From contig WRHV01000008.1 in the NCBI GenBank assembly GCA_009783065.1, positions 1-41,721 of the forward strand: 41,721 nt of DNA, read 5' to 3'. Every line of letters starts with the position of its first letter. Within the stretch, counting starts at the first letter, position 1. Position numbers and translations under genes: made by a program. The notes under the pieces were generated by a model. That model searched no databases and had not been told where the DNA came from. It saw only the letters and a program-made list of their open reading frames with translations. Positions 26,838-36,002 of this stretch are shown here, in pieces. The DNA comes from Betaproteobacteria bacterium. GTDB lineage: Bacteria > Pseudomonadota > Gammaproteobacteria > Burkholderiales > Burkholderiaceae.

Positions 26838-27203
26838 GTGCCGGATTTATCCTTTCCCATGAACAAACGACAATCAGGGCAGGCTGGAGAGGATGCGGCG
26901 TTGGCTTATCTGCTGACGCAGGGATTGACTTTGGTCGAGCGAAATTTCAGCAGCCGCATGGGTGAGATCGATTTAATCATGAAAGATCGTGACACGCTCG
27001 TTTTTGTTGAGGTCAGAAAACGCGGCAGAAATGATTTTGGAAGCGCGGTAGCCAGTATTACCCATGCCAAACAACAGCGTCTGGTAAAAACGGCGCAGCT
27101 GTTTTTGCAAAAACTCAGTAAAATACCTCCCTGCCGGTTTGATGTTGTCGCTTTGGACAAAGATAAAATGACCTGGCTAAAAAACATGATTGATGAAATA
27201 TAA
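26838..27203 (+). CDS. yraN: UPF0102 endonuclease-fold protein YraN
   Basis: Member of the UPF0102 family with a restriction-endonuclease-like fold; its function is not established. The core is visible: GEDAALAYLLTQGL, then RMGEIDLI and LVFVEVRKR, giving an Asp/Glu...Glu-x-Arg active-site pattern (Asp45, Glu58, Arg60), and a C-terminal CRFDVVAL. I chose the GTG at 26838 (121 residues) because AGGGAG lies 11 nt upstream; the ATG at 26859 lacks a ribosome-binding site and the longer frames to 26754 begin with TTG or poorly supported ATGs. First gene of a three-gene set. Confidence 0.88.
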   Translation: MPDLSFPMNKRQSGQAGEDAALAYLLTQGLTLVERNFSSRMGEIDLIMKDRDTLVFVEVRKRGRNDFGSAVASITHAKQQRLVKTAQLFLQKLSKIPPCRFDVVALDKDKMTWLKNMIDEI

Positions 27204-27245
27204 ATAGGACGTTTGCCGAAAGCGGCGTTTCAAGTGACAGGATAT

Positions 27246-27842
27246 ATGAGAGACCAACGCATACTTGGACATTTTAATGAAAGCGCCGACCTGAAAAGGC
27301 AGGCAGGAGCTGTTTTAGTACAGCCCATATCCGATGCGGTTAATATGCTGTTTTCGGCCCTGTCTCACGGGAACAAAATTCTGGCATGCGGCAATGGCGG
27401 ATCGGCTGCGGATTGCCAGCATTTTGCGGCGGAACTCGTTGGCCGTTTTGAACAGGAGCGTTTGCCGCTGCCGGCGATTGCATTGACGACAGATACTTCC
27501 ATCTTGACAGCGGTTGGCAATGATTATGGCTATCAGGATATTTTTTCAAAACAGGTACAGGCATTCGGGCATCCAGGAGATGTTTTGCTGGCGATTTCCA
27601 CTTCCGGTAATTCATCCAATGTGATTGCCGCAATCGAAGCGGCAAAAGACAGGGATATGGGCGTTATTGCCTTAACAGGCAATGGCGGCGGAAAGATCGC
27701 AGAACTACTCTCGGAAACGGATGTGCATATCTGTGTCCCCCACACCAGAACGGCCCGTATCCAGGAGGTGCATCTTTTAGTCATTCATTGTATTTGCGAT
27801 GGAGTCGATGCCGCATTATTGGGAGGAGATATAAATGAATAA
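27246..27842 (+). CDS. diaA: SIS-domain protein DiaA (phosphoheptose-isomerase-like)
   Basis: SIS-fold protein of 198 residues. The family loops are visible: [44 protein letters not shown] and [21 protein letters not shown]. coli DiaA binds DnaA and stimulates initiation, while GmhA isomerises sedoheptulose 7-phosphate; the two are close in sequence. Position between yraN and dolP matches E. coli diaA, which I weight most. I start at the ATG at 27246; a TTG at 27213 with AGGA upstream gives 11 more residues and is a real alternative. Its last codons overlap dolP by 8 nt. Confidence 0.87.
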   Translation: MRDQRILGHFNESADLKRQAGAVLVQPISDAVNMLFSALSHGNKILACGNGGSAADCQHFAAELVGRFEQERLPLPAIALTTDTSILTAVGNDYGYQDIFSKQVQAFGHPGDVLLAISTSGNSSNVIAAIEAAKDRDMGVIALTGNGGGKIAELLSETDVHICVPHTRTARIQEVHLLVIHCICDGVDAALLGGDINE

Positions 27843-28533
27843 GCAAAACACGGCAGTCATCCGATGGAAACGGTTGTTTGGCGTTTGCCTTTTATGTAGT
27901 GTCGCCGCACTGACATTGGAAGCTTGCGTGCCGACGGTTCTGGTAGGAGGCGGCGTTGCCGGTACGATGGCCGCGACCGACCGGCGCACGTTTGGGACTC
28001 AGACCGAAGACCGGACTATCGGTTTCAAAGGAGAGTCGATGGCGGATGCCATTGTCGGCAATCAAGGACACGTCACGGTTACGAGCTTCAACAGGCTGGT
28101 TCTGATTACCGGGGAAGTGCAAAATGAAGGAATGAAAGCCAGAGTAGGAAATGAGGTGGCGCGGATTCCCAATGTCCGAAGTGTTGTCAATGAGTTGGAA
28201 ATTATGGCGCCCTCCAGCTTGAGTTCCCGCTCCAGTGATTCGCTGATTACGGCGAAAGTGACGGCCAGTTTTTTAAATGCAGAGGGATTGTATGCAAATT
28301 CGCTAAAGACCGTGACAGAGCGCGGTATTGTTTATCTCATGGGGCGGGTGACGGAACGTGAAGGAAACATGGCGGCGGAGGTGGCCCGTGCTGTTCCAGG
28401 TGTGCAGCGGGTCGTCAAGGTTTTTGAACATATCAGCGAAGAAGAACTTGAAAGGATGAAGGCCAAAAATGCTCCCGCAGAAAGTACCGGCAATTCATCC
28501 AATCCTTATCAAGACAGTCCGGAATACCAATAA
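27835..28533 (+). CDS. dolP: Dual BON-domain outer-membrane lipoprotein DolP
   Basis: Lipoprotein that in E. coli supports outer-membrane integrity and division-site envelope homeostasis. The signal ends TLEAC with lipidated Cys31; the mature start is followed by a hydrophobic glycine-rich stretch. Two BON domains are visible at about 66-122 and 137-202, with paired [17 protein letters not shown] and [16 protein letters not shown] strands. The C-terminal 30 residues are polar. Closely follows diaA and is ended by a clear terminator. Confidence 0.94.
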   Translation: MNKQNTAVIRWKRLFGVCLLCSVAALTLEACVPTVLVGGGVAGTMAATDRRTFGTQTEDRTIGFKGESMADAIVGNQGHVTVTSFNRLVLITGEVQNEGMKARVGNEVARIPNVRSVVNELEIMAPSSLSSRSSDSLITAKVTASFLNAEGLYANSLKTVTERGIVYLMGRVTEREGNMAAEVARAVPGVQRVVKVFEHISEEELERMKAKNAPAESTGNSSNPYQDSPEYQ

Positions 28534-28545
28534 AGAGCGGGGTGC

Positions 28546-28572
28546 ACGGGGAATGTTCTTATTCCCCGTTTT
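28546..28572 (+). terminator. Rho-independent terminator after dolP
   Basis: A 9-bp perfect GC-rich stem ACGGGGAAT (28546-28554) / ATTCCCCGT (28561-28569) with a 6-nt loop, followed by TTT. It starts 13 nt after the dolP stop. The opposite strand lacks a T-run, so it is directed at the yraN-diaA-dolP transcript. Confidence 0.88.
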
Positions 28573-28605
28573 CATCTAATTGGTGCATCAATACCTTGTT
28601 TATAT

Positions 28606-29202
28606 TCAGATGGCGCCGGTTTCTGTAATGATACAGTCCATGGCAATGTCATGTTCCTGAACAGGAAATTGGACTTCCAGGCAGGCATAGGCGATACCGA
28701 TAGTATGAGGGCGAGGTTGCTGTTCCAATGTCCGGTCAAAATAACCGCCGCCATAACCCAGCCGAAAGCGGTTCCGCGTAAAGCCAAGGCAGGGTACCAG
28801 CAGCGTTTGAGGAAGCGGGACAAATTCCTTGATTTCCGGAATGGAAATGCCAAAATTGTCCTTGACTAATGGATCGCCTGGTTTCCATTTCACAAATTGC
28901 AGGGGCAAGGTTTTGCCCATAACAACAGGAAGCGAAAGCGTGAGACCTTTTCGGGATAGTGCGGCATATAGTTCTATCAGATCAGGCTCGTTTTGTGTCG
29001 AAAAATAAATGCCCAAGGTAGAAAAGGAATGGGTTTGCAGGTAACGTTCAAGATGTTCGATGATTTTGCGGTTCCATCTGGCACGTTCTATCTCATCCAA
29101 GGCGCATCGCATGGTAAGGAGTGAACGACGAAGAGCGGGTTTAACGTCCTGTTCGAGATCGATGGCTTCAACGAGTCTTTTTTTATCTGATGGTAAACTC
29201 AT
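28606..29202 (-). CDS. 5-formyltetrahydrofolate cyclo-ligase
   Basis: Converts 5-formyl-THF to 5,10-methenyl-THF with ATP, recycling folate. The family motif RLGYGGGYFDR is at 147-157, preceded by LLVPCLGFTR and an N-terminal ALRRSLLTMR that contacts the substrate phosphate. The 198 residues are normal. Homologues are called YgfA or FAU1; I leave the symbol blank because naming is inconsistent. The 6S RNA gene often found upstream of this gene is absent; only 39 nt separate it from the divergent transglycosylase. Confidence 0.94.
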   Translation of the reverse strand: MSLPSDKKRLVEAIDLEQDVKPALRRSLLTMRCALDEIERARWNRKIIEHLERYLQTHSFSTLGIYFSTQNEPDLIELYAALSRKGLTLSLPVVMGKTLPLQFVKWKPGDPLVKDNFGISIPEIKEFVPLPQTLLVPCLGFTRNRFRLGYGGGYFDRTLEQQPRPHTIGIAYACLEVQFPVQEHDIAMDCIITETGAI

Positions 29203-29241
29203 ATCTGGATTTAAAATATTTAAATAAAAGCGGAGTAAGTT
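29203..29241. promoter_or_regulatory. Compact divergent promoter region
   Basis: Only 39 nt between divergent genes, mostly A/T, with TAAAAT (29212-29217) as a possible -10 for the transglycosylase and TATTTA-type sequence on the other strand. Any -35 elements must lie inside the coding regions. GGAG at 29232-29235 is the ribosome-binding site for the GTG start at 29242. Confidence 0.28.
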
Positions 29242-31158
29242 GTGCGCCAGTATCTGAAAAATATCTTATTGTTTTTAGCCGCATTCATCATGCTGGCATC
29301 GGCTCACGCCGTGCCGGATTTGTCCACGACGTCGGCGCAGGACAATACATTCCTGGAATTACGGAATGCCGCTCGCAAGCAGGATTCAGTTAAGGCTGAG
29401 CGTCTTGCTGCCAGTCTATCAGATTATCCCGTGCCATCTTATGTCGCGTATTATCGCCTGAAATCACGTCTTGAAACGGCAAGCGAAGCTGAAATTCTGG
29501 AAACGATTTCGCGGTATAGAAATACCGCCATCGCTGACCGCTTGCGCAATGACTGGTTGCTGATCCTCGGCAAAAGAGGCCAATGGGCGACCTTCGATCG
29601 GGAATATCCGCTATTTCAACTCAAGGATGACCTCCAGTTAAAATGTTATGCACTGGTTTCTCAGGCCGAAAAAGGTGAAAATGTTGTGGCTGAGGCACGC
29701 AAGCTGCTTGATGTGTCCCGAAAAAACAATGAAGGATGTTACACCCTTGTCTCCACACTGAAACAAAAAGGACAATTCAAGACAGACGATCTATGGTTTG
29801 AGACGCGAACGGCGGCGGAAGGAAGCGCCTTTGGATTGGTAAAACGGCTTGCTGTGTTGGCTGGCGCGCAGCCGGCAGCGGTTTCCCGTGCGCTGGAAAT
29901 GCCTGCTGCTGTTTTATCCAAGGGGCCGGGAGCTGATCGTGCCGAGCATGAGGTATTTATCCTGGCGCTTGGGCAATTGGCCAAAAAAGATCACCAGGAA
30001 GCGGCAGAAATACTCACAAGAGCCGAGAGTAAATTAACCGCTTCTGAAAGAAAGTCTGCCTGGGCGCAAATCGCTTTGCCCTCTTCGCTTTCGCTGGCGC
30101 CGGCAGCTTTAAGTTATTGGAAAAAGGCTGAGGGAGCGCCCTTATCCAGCCTTGCGCAGGAATGGCGGGTGAGAATGGCCTTGCGTTCACATGATTGGAA
30201 AGCAGTCGATGCCTGGATTGATGAAATGTCGGCCTATCTCAGGGATGATGCGACATGGGTCTACTGGAAAGGCCGTGCGCAGCAGGTTGCAGGGAACCAT
30301 GAAGAAGCGCGCCGCTATTTCGCCAGCATAGCAGACCAATATCATTTTTATGGTCAGTTGGCGTTAGAAGAACTGGGGAAAAAAATCTCGGTTCCTGAAA
30401 TGGCAAAGCCGATTACCGAAGCTGAAATTGCCGCTATGTCGAAAAATCCAGGGTTTAAGCTTGCTCTGAAATTTTTTTCCATGAATATGCGATTTGAAGG
30501 CGTTCGGGAATGGAACTGGCAATTGCGTGACATGCGTGATCGCGAATTGCTTGCGGCGGCTGAATTTGCCAAACGGAGTGGTGTATTAGATAGAATGGTT
30601 AATACATCGGATCGGACGCAAGAAGAAATCAGTTTTGTTCAACGCTTCCCCATGCCTTTTAAGGACAACATGGAAACAGCAACGAAATCGCTTGGGTTGA
30701 ACATGTCCTGGGCCTATGGATTGATCCGTCAGGAATCCCGTTTTATTATGGATGCCCGTTCTTCAGCGGGCGCATCCGGCCTGATGCAACTGATGCCTGC
30801 TACGGCCCGACTGGTTGCTAAAAAAATTGGTATGGCTGATTACAGTCCCTCCCAGATCAACAGTCTGGAAACCAATATTCTGCTGGGGACGAATTACCTG
30901 AAAATGATGATGGAAGAACTAGGTCATTCCGAGACGCTGGCAACCGCCGGATATAATGCCGGTCCAGGGAGGCCCCGTGCATGGCGTTCCAGATTGACCC
31001 GGGCTGTGGAAGGCGCTATTTTTGCAGAAACGATCCCCTTTAACGAAACACGGGATTATGTCAAGAAAGTGATGTCCAATGCGACATATTATGCTGCGTT
31101 GGTGGAGGGGCAGCCCCAATCCCTGAAAAAGCGTATGGGAAAAGTTTCGCCTCCCTAA
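29242..31158 (+). CDS. Soluble lytic murein transglycosylase (Slt70-like)
   Basis: Periplasmic enzyme that cleaves peptidoglycan glycan strands to 1,6-anhydro ends. A signal peptide (to about residue 23, ending ASAHA) precedes a long alpha-superhelical domain (about 30-470) and a C-terminal lysozyme-like SLT domain. The catalytic Glu498 lies in LIRQESRF, with GASGLMQLMPATA and AGYNAGPGR completing the family signature. The 638 residues match Slt70. The start is GTG with GGAG 6 nt upstream, so I accept it over later ATGs. Confidence 0.95.
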   Translation: MRQYLKNILLFLAAFIMLASAHAVPDLSTTSAQDNTFLELRNAARKQDSVKAERLAASLSDYPVPSYVAYYRLKSRLETASEAEILETISRYRNTAIADRLRNDWLLILGKRGQWATFDREYPLFQLKDDLQLKCYALVSQAEKGENVVAEARKLLDVSRKNNEGCYTLVSTLKQKGQFKTDDLWFETRTAAEGSAFGLVKRLAVLAGAQPAAVSRALEMPAAVLSKGPGADRAEHEVFILALGQLAKKDHQEAAEILTRAESKLTASERKSAWAQIALPSSLSLAPAALSYWKKAEGAPLSSLAQEWRVRMALRSHDWKAVDAWIDEMSAYLRDDATWVYWKGRAQQVAGNHEEARRYFASIADQYHFYGQLALEELGKKISVPEMAKPITEAEIAAMSKNPGFKLALKFFSMNMRFEGVREWNWQLRDMRDRELLAAAEFAKRSGVLDRMVNTSDRTQEEISFVQRFPMPFKDNMETATKSLGLNMSWAYGLIRQESRFIMDARSSAGASGLMQLMPATARLVAKKIGMADYSPSQINSLETNILLGTNYLKMMMEELGHSETLATAGYNAGPGRPRAWRSRLTRAVEGAIFAETIPFNETRDYVKKVMSNATYYAALVEGQPQSLKKRMGKVSPP

Positions 31159-31196
31159 TGGCAAAAAAGGTTCATTGGAGATGTCGTAATGATGTG

Positions 31197-31222
31197 AAAA
31201 CGGTGTCAAAAATACCGTTTTT
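31197..31222 (+). terminator. Rho-independent terminator after lytic transglycosylase
   Basis: AAAACGGT (31197-31204) pairs with ACCGTTTT (31214-31221), extendable by two weaker pairs in the loop, and a run of five T ends the element at 31222. It lies about 40 nt after the stop, separating this gene from cca. Confidence 0.72.
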
Positions 31223-31299
31223 CATGTAAAACGTACCCGTTTTTATTAAATCCGGCGGTCGTGCCTATATTTAACGGATTGATCAAAGAAGGGGCAGTT

Positions 31300-32628
31300 A
31301 TGAAAATCTATACCGTTGGCGGTGCTGTACGTGACATGGTTCTCGGGTTGCCGGTGCGCGACCGGGATTATGTTGTGGTGGGCGCAACGGTTGAAATGAT
31401 GCAGCATCTTGGCTTTAGGCCGGTCGGCAAGGATTTTCCGGTTTTTTTGCATCCGGAGACAAAGGAAGAATATGCGTTAGCACGGACTGAGCGCAAAACC
31501 GCCCCTGGTTATAAGGGTTTTGTGTTTCATGCTTCTCCGGAGGTGACGCTTAAAGAAGATCTTGAGCGCCGTGATTTGACCATGAATGCGATGGCGCTAT
31601 CCGAAGATGGTGAACTGATTGATCCATTTGGTGGGCAGGAGGATCTGAAAAATCGCGTGTTCAGACATATATCGCCCGCTTTTGCCGACGATCCGGTCCG
31701 TATCCTCCGACTAGCCCGTTTTGCGGCTCGCTTCCCTGATTTCACAATTGCACCGGAAACCCTGGGCCTTATGAAAAAAATGGTCGAATCGGGTGAGGTC
31801 AATGCTTTGGTGCCGGAACGCGTCTGGCGGGAACTTTCTGAGGGCCTGATGGAAAAACAGCCATCCCGCATGTTTATGGTGATGCGGGAGTGCGGCGCAT
31901 TGAAACATCTGTTTCCTGAGATTGATGCGCTTTGGGGAGTTCCGCAGCCGGAGCAGTACCATCCAGAGATTGACACGGGCGTGCATACCATGCAGGCACT
32001 CGATTATTCTGCAAAGAAAGGTTATGCCTTGCCGGTTCGCTTTGCTGTTTTGCTGCATGATCTTGGCAAGGGAACAACACCATCGCATCAATGGCCCCAT
32101 CATCGTGCGCATGAGGAACGAGGGGTATTGCTGGTGGAGGCAGTCTGCCGCAGGCTGAGAGTATCAAACATGTACAGGGATATCGCTGTCATGACAACCC
32201 GTGAACATGGCAATATTCGCCGCAGTCGCGAACTTCGTTCCAAAACGGTTGTCATGTTGCTTGAACGCTGCGATGCGTTTAGAAGACCGGAACGTTTCAT
32301 GAATGTCATTGATGCAACTGAATGCGATTTACGCGGACGCAAATCCGAAACAGTCAGCAGGGAGAATATTGAATTTCCACAACGCGAATACTGGCAATTG
32401 GTTTTGAGCGCCGCGCGCGGTATTGATGCCGCATCCATTGTGCAGTCAATGGAGGGAGAGATGGATGAAGTTCCCCGTGTACTTCATAGGGCAAGGGTTG
32501 AGGCCGTTTCTGATGCGATAACTGCGACCTATATTATTCCCGCAACACAGCAGCATGAGACTGCCAAAACAGCCATTTCTGCCATTGCCGGGTCGCCAGC
32601 GTCCGTATCTGGGGTGCCGTCTCATTAA
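31300..32628 (+). CDS. cca: tRNA CCA-adding enzyme / multifunctional nucleotidyltransferase
   Basis: Adds or repairs the 3' CCA of tRNAs. Class II nucleotidyltransferase core: GGAVRD (7-12), metal-binding Asp21 and Asp23 in RDRDYVVVG, and RRDLTMNAMA. The HD phosphohydrolase domain is present (LLHDLGKG), as in the multifunctional E. coli enzyme. I start at the ATG at 31300 (442 residues) because GAAGGGG lies just upstream and homologues begin MKIY.VGGAVRD; the longer frame starts at a GTG at 31261. The last 35 or so residues, rich in Ala, Ser and Thr, extend past the usual end. Confidence 0.96.
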   Translation: MKIYTVGGAVRDMVLGLPVRDRDYVVVGATVEMMQHLGFRPVGKDFPVFLHPETKEEYALARTERKTAPGYKGFVFHASPEVTLKEDLERRDLTMNAMALSEDGELIDPFGGQEDLKNRVFRHISPAFADDPVRILRLARFAARFPDFTIAPETLGLMKKMVESGEVNALVPERVWRELSEGLMEKQPSRMFMVMRECGALKHLFPEIDALWGVPQPEQYHPEIDTGVHTMQALDYSAKKGYALPVRFAVLLHDLGKGTTPSHQWPHHRAHEERGVLLVEAVCRRLRVSNMYRDIAVMTTREHGNIRRSRELRSKTVVMLLERCDAFRRPERFMNVIDATECDLRGRKSETVSRENIEFPQREYWQLVLSAARGIDAASIVQSMEGEMDEVPRVLHRARVEAVSDAITATYIIPATQQHETAKTAISAIAGSPASVSGVPSH

Positions 32629-32648
32629 AGTAATAGACGTTTCTCATC

Positions 32649-32762
32649 TCAAACAAGCCATTTTTCTTTTTCCAAAATCCTGGTAATCGTCATGGCGATA
32701 AGGTCATTGGCTGAAAAACGCGCTTCCAGTGTTTCATCCGGTAAGCGGTTCGACTCTATCGG
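32649..32762 (-). pseudogene. Coding-like C-terminal relic of an unidentified gene
   Basis: On the minus strand a 37-codon frame runs from after a TAA (32763-32765) to TGA at 32649-32651. The peptide reads like a real protein end (for example TLEARFSANDLIAM and ILEKEKWLV) but begins without a usable start codon. I take it for the surviving 3' end of a lost gene in the 194-nt cca-hydrolase gap. I do not recognise the family, and chance is possible for so short a frame. Confidence 0.3.
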
Positions 32763-32822
32763 TTAGAATCTCTTGTAATCCAAAATGGCTTAACCCATTT
32801 TCATGCTGTATCAGGAATTTTC

Positions 32823-33836
32823 ATGTCAATACTCCAATATCCTTTCGAGCGAACCATGCCGGAATTTGGCGATACGATGGAAGTGGCTTCCGGCGTTAAA
32901 TGGCTGCGTATGCCACTGCCTTTTGCGCTGAATCACGTCAATTTATGGATGATTGCCGAAAATGACGGCTGGTGTCAGGTGGACACCGGGCTGACCTGGG
33001 ATACGATCAAAGCGATCTGGAACGAGCTGCTTAAAACCCACAAACTAACCCGCCAGATTGTGACTCACTACCATCCGGATCATATCGGACTCGCCGGCTG
33101 GTTACAGCAGCAAACAGGTATTGATCTTTGGATGACACAAGGCGAATATGTTTCTGCTTTGGCTTTTGCTGATGGGGCGGGCAGTTACCATGTCGATGCC
33201 ATGATTGAGATGTTCCGTTACCACGGCCTGGACAGAAAACGGCTGGATGCGTTTAAACTCAGAGGCAATGTTTACAGAGAGGGATTTCCAATTATGCCTT
33301 CATCGTACCGCCGCCTGTTTGATAACCAGGTTATCCGCATCGGTAACCATGACTGGCGGGTCATTGTGGGCTATGGCCACGCGATGGAGCATGTCTCATT
33401 ATATTGTGACACGCTCAGGATACTGATTTCCGGAGACATGCTGCTTCCCAGTATTTCAACCAATATTCCGGTTATTGCGGCAAATCCGCGCGACAATCCG
33501 CTTCAGTATTTTCTCGATTCTATTCAGCGGTATCGTGAATTGCCGGAAGATACCCTGGTCCTGCCTTCGCATGGCCGCCCGTTTATCGGTATTCATACCC
33601 GTGTTGATCAACTTGAGGAACATCACCGAAATCGCTGCAATGTATTACTTGCTGTGGCGATTGAACCGAAAACAGCCAGCGAGCTTTTGCCTTTCCTATT
33701 TGATCGTGACATCATGGATACACATCAATTCATGTTTGCGATGGGTGAAACGATTGCCCATCTGAATTATCTGGAAGAGCAAGGGCGTTTGAAACGGATC
33801 GAAGAAGACGGCATCGTCCGTTTTTGTGTCCTTTAA
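32823..33836 (+). CDS. Metallo-beta-lactamase-fold hydrolase
   Basis: Cytosolic (no signal peptide) hydrolase of 337 residues. The dinuclear metal motif HxHxDH is present as His82-Tyr-His84-Pro-Asp86-His87, with later ligands in YGHAMEH, SGDMLLP and PSHGRPF. The C-terminal 70 residues resemble the winged-helix-like tail seen in the LACTB2/glyoxalase II-related group (LLPFLFDRDIM...GRLKRI). Substrate unknown; a thioester or ester hydrolase is likely by family. It has its own upstream gap and is convergent with lrgB. Confidence 0.9.
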   Translation: MSILQYPFERTMPEFGDTMEVASGVKWLRMPLPFALNHVNLWMIAENDGWCQVDTGLTWDTIKAIWNELLKTHKLTRQIVTHYHPDHIGLAGWLQQQTGIDLWMTQGEYVSALAFADGAGSYHVDAMIEMFRYHGLDRKRLDAFKLRGNVYREGFPIMPSSYRRLFDNQVIRIGNHDWRVIVGYGHAMEHVSLYCDTLRILISGDMLLPSISTNIPVIAANPRDNPLQYFLDSIQRYRELPEDTLVLPSHGRPFIGIHTRVDQLEEHHRNRCNVLLAVAIEPKTASELLPFLFDRDIMDTHQFMFAMGETIAHLNYLEEQGRLKRIEEDGIVRFCVL

Positions 33837-33892
33837 ATGCGGCGCGTCCTGATAAAAAATTTATAACGTCACGATGTCGTCAAAAACCAGGC

Positions 33893-34588
33893 TTAGTAAT
33901 TCAGTAACTGCAGCAGCCAGGGCGTCAGCAGCCCGGTCAATGTTCCGTTTAGAATTAACCCCAGACTGGAGTAGGCACCCAGGCGGGAAGTTTTCTGCAT
34001 GGCTTGTGCTGTTCCTACAGCATGGGCTGCCGCGCCCAGTGCCAACCCCTGGGCAATGCGACTTTTGACGCGTACCAATTTCAAAAATGACAGACCGAAA
34101 ATGGCTCCGAAAATGCCGGTCAGAATCACGATAATGGCAGTCAATGCCGGAATACCGCCGAGTACGCGTGATACTTCCATAGCGATAGGCGTTGTGGCGG
34201 ATTTGGGTGACAGCGAGATAATTACTTCAGGAGAAGCGCCTAGCAGATGGGCGATAAAGGTCACGGAAAGTACCCCTGTAATGCATGCAAACAGCTGCGA
34301 AACCAAAACGGGCAATACCTGTTTTTTGATTTGCTCCAATTGCTGATATAACGGGACACCTAGCGCGACGATAGCAGGTTTTAGCAGAAAGGCGATATAT
34401 TGACTGCCTTGCGCGTATGCATCATAAGAAATGTCTCCGATACGAAGAATAAGGATGATGATGGCAATCGTTACAAGAATCGGATTCAGAACGACCCAGC
34501 CAAGTCGGCGCTGTAGTCGCTGAGCCGCCCAGAACAGGCTGATAGTCAACGTGATGAGCAAGACGTCACTGTACATGAAGCTGTTCAT
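33893..34588 (-). CDS. lrgB: LrgB/CidB-family membrane protein
   Basis: Inner-membrane protein of 231 residues with about six hydrophobic segments. Family blocks include LLKPAIVALGVPLYQQLEQIKK, SLSPKSATTPIAMEVSRVLGG and GLALGAAAHAVGTAQAM. LrgAB and CidAB were described in Staphylococcus as modulators of murein hydrolase activity; homologues in Gram-negatives and plants have also been linked to small-metabolite export, so the role here is uncertain. Coupled to lrgA by a 4-nt overlap. Confidence 0.92.
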   Translation of the reverse strand: MNSFMYSDVLLITLTISLFWAAQRLQRRLGWVVLNPILVTIAIIILILRIGDISYDAYAQGSQYIAFLLKPAIVALGVPLYQQLEQIKKQVLPVLVSQLFACITGVLSVTFIAHLLGASPEVIISLSPKSATTPIAMEVSRVLGGIPALTAIIVILTGIFGAIFGLSFLKLVRVKSRIAQGLALGAAAHAVGTAQAMQKTSRLGAYSSLGLILNGTLTGLLTPWLLQLLNY

Positions 34589-34929
34589 TTTTGCCGCCGA
34601 AAGAGCTGGTAGGTCCAGCCGGTTACGGTAAGAACGGCCAGGGTGCTGATGATCGTGGCGAGCGTAATCGGTAAAAGTTCTGCCGCAATAAGATCAAAAT
34701 ACAGCATCAACGCGACGCCGGGCGGCACAAAAAAAAGTCCGAAATGCGCCAGCAGAAAATCGGAAATACCCTTAACCCATTCCAGCTTGATCCAGCCTGT
34801 TTTCAGCAGAAAAGCCAGCAGCAGCATGCCAATCAGTGAAGAGGGGAATTTTGTTTCCGTCAGATTAACGATTAGTTCACCGAAAGCCAGACAAAGAAAA
34901 ATGATAACGCATTGCCGGAGTACAGACAT
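34585..34929 (-). CDS. lrgA: CidA/LrgA-family holin-like protein
   Basis: Small inner-membrane protein of 114 residues with four hydrophobic segments. The conserved PSSLIGMLLLAFLLKTGWIKLEWV and LLAHFGLFFVPPGVALM blocks match the family. It precedes lrgB with an ATGA overlap, the standard two-gene unit. A GGAG sequence lies about 16 nt upstream of the ATG, too far to be decisive. Function may relate to murein turnover together with the transglycosylase nearby, but that link is inference. Confidence 0.92.
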   Translation of the reverse strand: MSVLRQCVIIFLCLAFGELIVNLTETKFPSSLIGMLLLAFLLKTGWIKLEWVKGISDFLLAHFGLFFVPPGVALMLYFDLIAAELLPITLATIISTLAVLTVTGWTYQLFRRQK

Positions 34930-35030
34930 GGCACGTCTCTATACGAAGGAGTAACAAGTGTACTTTACAGGATTTCTATTGATAAAAATAGAAGAAAACG
35001 AACGTAAAAGAGGATCAGTCATCAACGGCT

Positions 35031-35996
35031 TTAATGAATTGATTGATCATCCTGACCGGTCCATCCGGGGTTGTTTTCGGAAAGCATGCGTATGAGCGCC
35101 TCTTCGCACTCTTTGCTGCCGGCAGCCATGCCTTTTTCATACCAATACCGTGCCTTATCCCAATCCCGTTTCACGCCCGAGCCGTTTTTATAAAGCGCGC
35201 CCATCCAGACATAAGCCGGCATAAATCCGCGCTCCATCGCGGTTTGGAGCAGCGCCAGTCCTTTTTCAATATCCGTTTTGCCGTGGGTTCCGGCAACCAG
35301 AAAATGCCCAAGAATCGCCGCTGTGCGGTCATCCCCCTGATCCACAACCTTAAACAACCACGCATGTCCCCGTTCAATATCGCGCGGAACGTATTTCCCT
35401 GCAAAATAAATATCGGCCAGATGATTGCCTGCATTGACGTAACCCTGAGTGAAAGCATCTTCCAGCATCTGCATCCCTTTTTCGGCGTTGGCGGCGCATC
35501 CTTCTCCCGACAACAGCATCATGCCGACGGCAGCGCGTGCCGACGGTATGCCGCCATCTGCGCCACGGGACAACAATTCAAACGCCTTTTTACCATCTTT
35601 CCTGACGCCGTAGCCTGACTGATAGAACCAGCCGAGATTTGAAAACGCGCGGGGTTCGCCTGCTTTCATGGCTTTTTCATACCACGACACGGCAGACGGC
35701 AGATCCTGTCTGCCTGCAATGCCCAGAGCATGGATTTTGCCCATGTGAAAAAGGGCCGTCGCATTCCCCTGCCCGGCAAGTTCACGTATCCGGTCTATGG
35801 CGCGGAAATAATGAACAGGCGTTTTATCCGGGGCATCATCCATTTTACCGAGCCGGATATGGGCTTCTTCCTGATGTTTTGCCCCTGCGGGCGCATGAAC
35901 GATGTAGCAGACAAAATCACCTCTGGAAGGGCTGTCGTGAATTTCCTCCCAAATGATTTTGTCGATTTCGCTATCGTCAATTTGAGACATTGGCAC
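35031..35996 (-). CDS. Sel1-repeat protein
   Basis: A 321-residue protein without signal peptide, so probably cytosolic. An N-terminal acidic region (1-75) is followed by six tandem 36-residue Sel1-like repeats from Gly77 to about 292, each of the form G...A...LG..Y..G.GV..D..KA..W..KA...G. Such alpha-solenoids mediate protein interactions. The start is GTG at 35996 or the ATG two codons later. It begins 6 nt after the stop of the polyprenyl-phosphate transferase gene, so it belongs to that transcript. No specific partner is known. Confidence 0.88.
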   Translation of the reverse strand: MPMSQIDDSEIDKIIWEEIHDSPSRGDFVCYIVHAPAGAKHQEEAHIRLGKMDDAPDKTPVHYFRAIDRIRELAGQGNATALFHMGKIHALGIAGRQDLPSAVSWYEKAMKAGEPRAFSNLGWFYQSGYGVRKDGKKAFELLSRGADGGIPSARAAVGMMLLSGEGCAANAEKGMQMLEDAFTQGYVNAGNHLADIYFAGKYVPRDIERGHAWLFKVVDQGDDRTAAILGHFLVAGTHGKTDIEKGLALLQTAMERGFMPAYVWMGALYKNGSGVKRDWDKARYWYEKGMAAGSKECEEALIRMLSENNPGWTGQDDQSIH

Positions 35997-36002
35997 AAGT
36001 CG

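Noticed and set aside
29203..29241. Possible 6S RNA gene upstream of the 5-formyl-THF cyclo-ligase
   Set aside because: The usual location is upstream of this gene, but only 39 nt separate it from the divergent transglycosylase, too short for the roughly 180-nt RNA.
34973..34992. AT-rich hairpin TTCTATT/AATAGAA between lrgA and the Sel1 gene
   Set aside because: The 7-bp stem is almost all A-T with no adjacent T-run in the direction of the genes; likely chance in AT-rich DNA.
35043..35618. 191-codon plus-strand open frame
   Set aside because: It is exactly antisense to the Sel1-repeat gene; the repeats on the minus strand explain the long open shadow frame.
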